A stretch of 19,873 bases of DNA from an uncultured Riemerella sp. Lineage in GTDB: Bacteria > Bacteroidota > Bacteroidia > Flavobacteriales > Weeksellaceae. The notes under the pieces are model-generated. The model saw only the letters and a program-made list of their open reading frames with translations, ran no database searches and was not told where the DNA came from. Shown here one piece after another: positions 15,520 through 19,873 of this stretch. The position numbers and the translations under genes were made by a program. Within the stretch, counting starts at the first letter, position 1, and each line of letters opens with the position of its first letter. The stretch is from the NCBI GenBank assembly GCA_938037185.1, contig CALHQK010000163.1, positions 1-19,873 of the forward strand, written 5' to 3'.

Positions 15520-15568
15520 TGTCCAGTTTTTGCACAGAACTTATATAAATAAAAACAAAAAGTGGACA
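15520..15568. repeat. 49-bp element with 13-bp inverted ends (IS3-like TG...CA)
   Basis: TGTCCAGTTTTTG (15520-15532) and CAAAAAGTGGACA (15556-15568) are inverted repeats with one mismatch around a 23-bp centre. TG...CA ends of this kind are typical of IS3-family insertion sequences, so this may be a solo or miniature remnant. No target duplication is seen. The surrounding 15292-15651 gap has no gene. It also holds a TTTCGTGA/TCACGAAA inverted pair and TTTCTTATAAGAAA, which may end the XRE transcript. Confidence 0.4.
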
Positions 15569-15607
15569 ATTAACTAAACCATTAGACCTCCCTTTTAAAA
15601 AATAAAA

Positions 15608-15633
15608 GGAAGTCTATAAAAAAATAGACTTCC
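15608..15633 (-). terminator. Terminator after the 116-residue gene
   Basis: GGAAGTCTAT (15608-15617) pairs perfectly with ATAGACTTCC (15624-15633) around six A. On the minus strand it is followed by TTTTATTTTTT, and it lies 18 bp past the stop of the 15652-16002 gene. Confidence 0.85.
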
Positions 15634-15651
15634 CAAATTAATCTTGATTGT

Positions 15652-16002
15652 TTAAGCAAAAGCTTCTTCTAATTCTACAGCTTGTTTTTCTTCCTCTTTT
15701 TCTACATCTTCTGGAAGATACACATATTTATGTTCCAGACTAATTATTTCTCCTGTTTCTTTAATAGTGTATTGATATGCAGGAGTTTTTATTTTAGTTA
15801 TCCTGCCTGGCATTTCTGTCCCTATCAGACTTTTACAAGTTTCTTCATCAAAGGTTGTAGATACTGTGGCTTTCTTTGCTGTAGCATAGTAAAGTCCTGT
15901 TTCTTTGGATTTTACCATTTCAATTCCACCCTGAACTTCTAAAAGATAAAACTCTGTTCCATCTTCCTTTTGTCTTGTTTTGTAATCAATAATTCTTACC
16001 AT
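15652..16002 (-). CDS. Small conserved-looking accessory protein (116 residues)
   Basis: The product begins MVRIIDYKTRQKEDGTEFY and ends in an acidic tail (LPEDVEKEEEKQAVELEEAFA). The body is beta-rich (FYLLEVQGGIEMV, later ATVSTTFDEETCKSLIG). There is no membrane segment or catalytic motif. I have the impression that proteins of this type are common in flavobacterial integrative elements, but I cannot confirm it here. ATG 16002 is clear, and a strong terminator follows. It is a single-gene transcript, read toward the XRE gene. Possible roles are a DNA-binding or ssDNA-associated accessory factor of the element; no function is claimed. Confidence 0.75.
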   Translation of the reverse strand: MVRIIDYKTRQKEDGTEFYLLEVQGGIEMVKSKETGLYYATAKKATVSTTFDEETCKSLIGTEMPGRITKIKTPAYQYTIKETGEIISLEHKYVYLPEDVEKEEEKQAVELEEAFA

Positions 16003-16730
16003 TTCTAAAAATTGTTTTGAGTTAAAAATTATCCTTCTAAAAGACTTAAATCCTTAGAAAATCAAACATTTATTTTTGTTCTCCAAGATTTCAAGTTTTC
16101 TATAAAAGGCTCGGGGTATTTCCCCTATCCAAAACAAGTGGGGGTATAGGTTTATAGGGAGTATCACGCATTTGTAACTCCTGACTTAAAAAATTTTTTC
16201 TAAAATTTTTTAAGTCAAAGACCAAAATGAGGCAATTATTGTTTTTATTTGATTCACAAAGTATCTAACATACTTATAAATGTTCTCTATAAAAACTCCC
16301 AACATAATAAGTATAAAAAAAATTATAGTATAATTACTTTATTAGGTGTGTTAGAACTGATAGTAATGTTATGATATACAGTTTCAGTTGAATTCCTGAC
16401 AAAAAAAAAAAGATTTGTTGTTTTCAGTTAAGATATCCTCCCCCCTAAAAAAAAAAATTTTAAGTTATTTGTTGAAAAAAAAACTTTATATGTTTTGCAA
16501 TGTGATATAAGTACTTTTTATAATATAAGTCCTACACTTAAAAAATTCATATTATAAATTCAGTTATTATTTATTATCTTAATATCCTATACAAATTTCA
16601 CCTTTACCTTTATACTCTTATATTTTATCTATCATTCCTCTAATAATTGATAATAAAATTTAAAATAGAATTGAATAATAGAATAGTAGTATCTTTGTGA
16701 TTATATTAAGAGTTCTTATAAATAATTCCT
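16003..16730. other. 728-bp non-coding, structured AT-rich region
   Basis: I see no gene here. It holds a GC-rich patch at 16109-16170 in which CCCCTAT can pair with ATAGGG or with the GGGGGTATAGG stretch. It also holds a perfect 15-bp hairpin GACTTAAAAAATTTT/AAAATTTTTTAAGTC (16183-16197 and 16202-16216, loop TTCT). A 16/17 copy of the island-end repeat arm lies at 16292-16308. Long A-tracts at 16402-16413 and 16447-16458 and the promoter of the SIR2 gene complete it. It could be a regulatory, replication or transfer site of the element, or an old junction. Confidence 0.55.
16690..16697 (+). promoter_or_regulatory. -7 element (TATCTTTG) of the SIR2 gene
   Basis: TATCTTTG matches TAnnTTTG and lies 33 bp before ATG 16731. 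A TTG at 16671-16673 is only 16 bp upstream, shorter than the 19 bp in the two other island promoters, so the -33 element is uncertain. The TGYCATATATGRCA palindrome is absent here. Confidence 0.55.
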
Positions 16731-19700
16731 ATGAATAAAAAATTTTTAGCGGACATTCAAATTATTAAAAATGCAATGAACACTAATAAACTGGTGATTT
16801 TTGCAGGGGCTGGGATTTCAGTGGATTCTGAAGTTCCTAATTGGTATGAATTAATATCCTATATTAAAAATGATTTGGATTTGCCAGAAAATGAACAAGA
16901 TTTTCTAAAAATAGCACAAATTTATTTTAATGATAGACAAGAAAAAGAGTATCTTGAGAAAATAAGAGTAAACTTAAAACATAAGCAATTAAGATATAAT
17001 GAAATACATGAGGAATTATTTGAACTTAATCCTGAACACATTTTAACAACCAACTTTGAGGACTTATTGGAGCAAGTTGTTAGTAAAAAATCATTGCCTT
17101 TTTCAATTATTAGAGAAGATAAAGATTTGCCTTACTCTAATAATACAAAGCTATTGGTTAAAATACATGGAGACCTAGAGTTAGGAAATATTGTTTTTAA
17201 AGAAGATGATTATCTAGATTATTCTCATAATCATCCTTTATTAGACTCTTTTATCAAAGCAATTTTTTCAACAAAAATAGTGTTATTTGTTGGATATAGC
17301 TTTAATGACTATAATTTGAAACAAATCATCCAGTATGTAAGGAATGTATTGGGTAAAAACTTCCAAAATGCTTATTTATTATCTATTGATAAGTATATAC
17401 ATCAGTCCCACAGGCAATACCTCAAAAACAAGGGTATCAATGTAATAAGTTATTTTGATGCTAATTTTGATGACAAAGGAAACCAGAAGAACTATATCAA
17501 TGAGTATCTAAAATCCGATAATATTTATTCTAATAGTGCTATTTATTTGAATGAAGATACAGACCTTAGTGAAAAAGGGCAACTACTACTCAATTTTCTG
17601 AGATTCATAAGATATTATGATAATTTAAAAGTGAAAATAACAAATAAAAATGTTATAAACCAATTATATAATTCATTAAGTAGATTTAAAGAAATAAAAT
17701 GCCTCCCCCAATATTTTATTGCAAGATTATATCCCTTTAAGACCTCTCCCAAGTATGAGCATTTATTAGAATACAATACCTTATTATTAAAAAACAAAAT
17801 CCTTGTTGATTTGTTTTACAATAGAATAAAAATTATAGACTCTAATAAAATTGAATTAATAGATATTGATGAAAAAGAAAGAAAAAAAGTAGAGTACATT
17901 ATTAAAACCCTTACAAATGGTTGTGTTTTTTTCGTGGATAAAGAAGCTGAAAAATCCAATGCCCTAGAATATAAAGGCTTTTCAGGTGATAAAATAAGTA
18001 TTGATATTCATTCTGAAAGGGAATGTAATTGTCTTAAATGTAAATACTCTAGATATCAGTTTAAAGAATGTTTGACAGAATTAAATTATACCAATATTTC
18101 TGAAACCTCAGATGTAAGAGGAGATATGCAACTAGCATATTTGAACTATAAGTTTGGTAATTACTATAAGTCTTGTAATATGTTTGAAGAAATAGCTTCT
18201 AAATCTTGGAATTCTGGGAAATACCTTACTTACTATATTGCAAAAAGGAATATGACCTACATAAAGGAAATCATGAATTATGATTTTAACATTCCAGAGA
18301 AAGACAAAGAACTTTTAACTAAAAAAATAGAAAATATAGATATTGATAAACTTATATTTCAGATTCCTTATACAAGTAATGAAGAATATTATTTATTAAA
18401 AATTATACGGGACAATGAAGTCTTGGATAAAGCTAAAGATAAAATAGATGACTATTATAATAAAGTAAATGAGGTTTACGAAATGTATAAAAATACAGAC
18501 TCTTTCTCTTCTAGTAAATATTATCCTCAATATATCTACCTTGAATTATATAAATTAGTGAATTTTTATACAGAAAACAATATTATTTTAGACGAATATT
18601 CCGATTTTTCAGAAGTAATACAGAAGGGTATAGAGGCATTAATTATTAACTTCTCAACTGATGACAGATATAATGGAAAAATACAAGAATTTAACTCTAC
18701 TTTTTTCCTTTTCGCAGTTCCTTACTTAAACGCAGATAAATTTCTAAAAAGGCTAAATGAATACAATATTAAAACGCTACCATTTAAAAAAGAAAGTATA
18801 TCAAAAATACTAACCTATTCAAACAATTTTTTAAACACTTTCTTTGATGAATCTACTTGGGGAGCAACAGAAAATGACATGATATCATATCAATTCAAAA
18901 CAATGTTTTTCAGAGATAGAATGATTGAAAAGATTAATAATCTTTTCCTGTGTCTTAGCCTAATTAATTTTGACAAAGAGAGTTTTGAATCTATAAAAAA
19001 GGTGATTTTTTTATATCTTACTCATAGTCAAGTTCCTCATACAACTATTAAGTGCTTAAAAAGATTTTTAATGGTTAATAAAGAAAATTTCACCATTGAT
19101 GATAGTAAAAATCTTTTAGAATTAATTAGAACTAAATTATCCAAAAATGATAGAAATAATCGTTTGATATATTCTATAGTAATTATATGTCATAAAGGAA
19201 AATATAAAATTATTGAAGACATCTCTTATGCAAAAAAGTTATGGAATGATTTACAAAATTCTATTCATTATTCCCACTACCATATTGTCTACCTATGGGC
19301 TATATCAGCTCAATCACCACAACAGTACTATTATGACATAATTATTAATACTTTAAAAGAAAAATTTGACTACCAATTATATAAATTTGCTATTATGTAT
19401 GAAATCATTGATTATAAGTTGTTTTTTAAAGAGCTAGTTGCTTATGCTAATAAGTATATTATTCCTTCAAGTAAAATTGAACATGGTACTACTACAAATC
19501 ATATGTTTCAAGATTTCATAGACTTATTATATAATGCAAGAATAAATAGTAATGAACCTATCCTAAATAAACTCAAAAATTTAGATGATTTTATGAAATT
19601 TTATATTTTTAGAGACAAGTATGATTTTAAGAACTTTGAAATAAGTTGGCTATATTTATTTGAAGAAGAAGATAATATTATTTTTGAGGAATTAAGCAAG

Positions 19701-19790
19701 ATTGGCAAACTTAAACAAACTATAAAAAAACATTTAAAAATAGAGTATAGTGAGAAACTAGGAAAAATATATACAAAATATTTTATATAA
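16731..19790 (+). CDS. SIR2-domain protein with large helical C-terminus, defence-associated sirtuin type (1019 residues)
   Basis: Residues 1-250 are a SIR2 (NAD-binding) domain: FAGAGIS (24-30), the TTNFED motif with N108, KIHGD with the probable catalytic H146, and FVGYSFNDYNL (186-196). In characterised defence sirtuins such as DSR2 and ThsA this domain hydrolyses NAD+ to block phage growth, and the Asn and His are needed. The remaining 770 residues are mostly helical, as in DSR proteins (about 1000 residues), and would sense the trigger. A Cys cluster C432-x-C434-x2-C437 with C447 may bind metal. ATG 16731 gives a complete domain. It is a single-gene unit with its own promoter and 3' hairpin. 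Which phage component triggers it is unknown. I do not assign it to DSR1 or DSR2. Confidence 0.85.
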   Translation: MNKKFLADIQIIKNAMNTNKLVIFAGAGISVDSEVPNWYELISYIKNDLDLPENEQDFLKIAQIYFNDRQEKEYLEKIRVNLKHKQLRYNEIHEELFELNPEHILTTNFEDLLEQVVSKKSLPFSIIREDKDLPYSNNTKLLVKIHGDLELGNIVFKEDDYLDYSHNHPLLDSFIKAIFSTKIVLFVGYSFNDYNLKQIIQYVRNVLGKNFQNAYLLSIDKYIHQSHRQYLKNKGINVISYFDANFDDKGNQKNYINEYLKSDNIYSNSAIYLNEDTDLSEKGQLLLNFLRFIRYYDNLKVKITNKNVINQLYNSLSRFKEIKCLPQYFIARLYPFKTSPKYEHLLEYNTLLLKNKILVDLFYNRIKIIDSNKIELIDIDEKERKKVEYIIKTLTNGCVFFVDKEAEKSNALEYKGFSGDKISIDIHSERECNCLKCKYSRYQFKECLTELNYTNISETSDVRGDMQLAYLNYKFGNYYKSCNMFEEIASKSWNSGKYLTYYIAKRNMTYIKEIMNYDFNIPEKDKELLTKKIENIDIDKLIFQIPYTSNEEYYLLKIIRDNEVLDKAKDKIDDYYNKVNEVYEMYKNTDSFSSSKYYPQYIYLELYKLVNFYTENNIILDEYSDFSEVIQKGIEALIINFSTDDRYNGKIQEFNSTFFLFAVPYLNADKFLKRLNEYNIKTLPFKKESISKILTYSNNFLNTFFDESTWGATENDMISYQFKTMFFRDRMIEKINNLFLCLSLINFDKESFESIKKVIFLYLTHSQVPHTTIKCLKRFLMVNKENFTIDDSKNLLELIRTKLSKNDRNNRLIYSIVIICHKGKYKIIEDISYAKKLWNDLQNSIHYSHYHIVYLWAISAQSPQQYYYDIIINTLKEKFDYQLYKFAIMYEIIDYKLFFKELVAYANKYIIPSSKIEHGTTTNHMFQDFIDLLYNARINSNEPILNKLKNLDDFMKFYIFRDKYDFKNFEISWLYLFEEEDNIIFEELSKIGKLKQTIKKHLKIEYSEKLGKIYTKYFI

Positions 19791-19792
19791 TA

Positions 19793-19816
19793 AATCCCCC
19801 TATTCTAAGGGGGATT
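19793..19816 (+). terminator. Terminator-like hairpin after the SIR2 gene
   Basis: AATCCCCCT pairs with AGGGGGATT around a 6-nt loop, starting 3 bp after the stop. It lacks a strong T-run, so termination may be partial. A second small inverted pair, CCAATG/CATTGG (19833-19838, 19850-19855), follows before the window ends. Confidence 0.6.
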
Positions 19817-19873
19817 ATCACTAACTCAAAAACCAATGGTATTTAGAATCATTGGATGCCTTAGTGTCCTTAA

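Larger units (their letters stand above)
5885..19873. mobile_element. Putative tRNA-integrated genomic island, left end; right end outside the window
   Basis: From the tRNA fragment rightward the DNA is clearly more AT-rich than 500-5700. The gene content becomes accessory (nuclease-helicase, SIR2, Sel1, XRE, small unknowns), and housekeeping genes stop. No integrase, relaxase or transposase gene lies within the window, so the type of element and its right end are unknown. Confidence 0.6.

Noticed and set aside
15682..15942. 86-codon plus-strand frame with many Phe, opposite the 116-residue gene
   Set aside because: Its composition is typical of an antisense shadow, and the minus-strand gene has a clear start and terminator.
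16402..16458. Long A-tracts as a possible origin or phase-variable switch
   Set aside because: The tracts lie in an AT-rich gap more than 230 bp from the next gene, outside its promoter; no replication protein or iteron set is present.

Overview
The window looks like a chromosomal segment of a Bacteroidota bacterium, most likely a flavobacterium of the Chryseobacterium/Elizabethkingia type. The genus is inferred. The evidence is several TAnnTTTG-type promoters, weak ribosome binding sites, a menaquinone gene, an alkaline-phosphatase-superfamily exoenzyme and a DtxR-like regulator paired with a ZIP transporter. It falls into two halves: ordinary core genes on the left (1-5750), and a much more AT-rich accessory region on the right (about 5885 to the window end).

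Core half. There is the C-terminal tail of an unidentified gene (3-209), a 23-bp-period tandem repeat (356-447), and a secreted nucleotide pyrophosphatase/phosphodiesterase (523-1785). A DtxR/MntR-type metal regulator (1789-2445, minus) is divergent from a ZupT-like ZIP metal transporter (2570-3394), which is followed by menA (3426-4352). After a terminator come a 28-codon possible leader ORF, an ECF sigma factor (4601-5092) and a four-helix membrane protein (5097-5750) that may be its partner.

Junction. A terminator is followed by the 3' end only of a tRNA gene (T arm plus acceptor strand, minus strand, 5885-5912). The 5' part of the tRNA is absent. This is the usual scar of an element integrated into a tRNA 3' end; the intact tRNA should lie beyond the right edge. 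A 17-bp perfect inverted repeat sits just inside the junction, and a 16/17 copy of one arm recurs 10 kb away at 16292.

Accessory half. All genes from 6160 to 14952 are on the minus strand. In transcription order there is an operon of a TPR protein, a 1164-residue protein fusing a DUF559/Vsr-like nuclease to a RecQ-type helicase, and a tail-anchored coiled-coil protein (14952 down to 10120). Next comes a second operon of a 365-residue Cys/His protein and a 101-residue protein (9960 down to 8561). Last are a Sel1-repeat protein and two small acidic proteins that resemble orphan immunity genes. A small XRE-family regulator (15061-15291) is divergent from the first operon. Both operons have the same promoter layout, TTG-N19-TATATTTG, followed by a 14-bp palindrome TGYCATATATGRCA, so they are probably co-regulated, perhaps by the XRE protein. 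Further right are a small conserved accessory protein (15652-16002), a 728-bp structured AT-rich intergenic region, and a 1019-residue SIR2-domain protein of the defence-associated sirtuin type (16731-19790) with its own promoter and terminator-like hairpin.

The best candidate for an undescribed system is the TPR / nuclease-RecQ / tail-anchored coiled-coil operon with its XRE regulator, possibly together with the co-regulated 365+101-residue pair. The role in defence is inferred from architecture and neighbourhood; I could not run any search.
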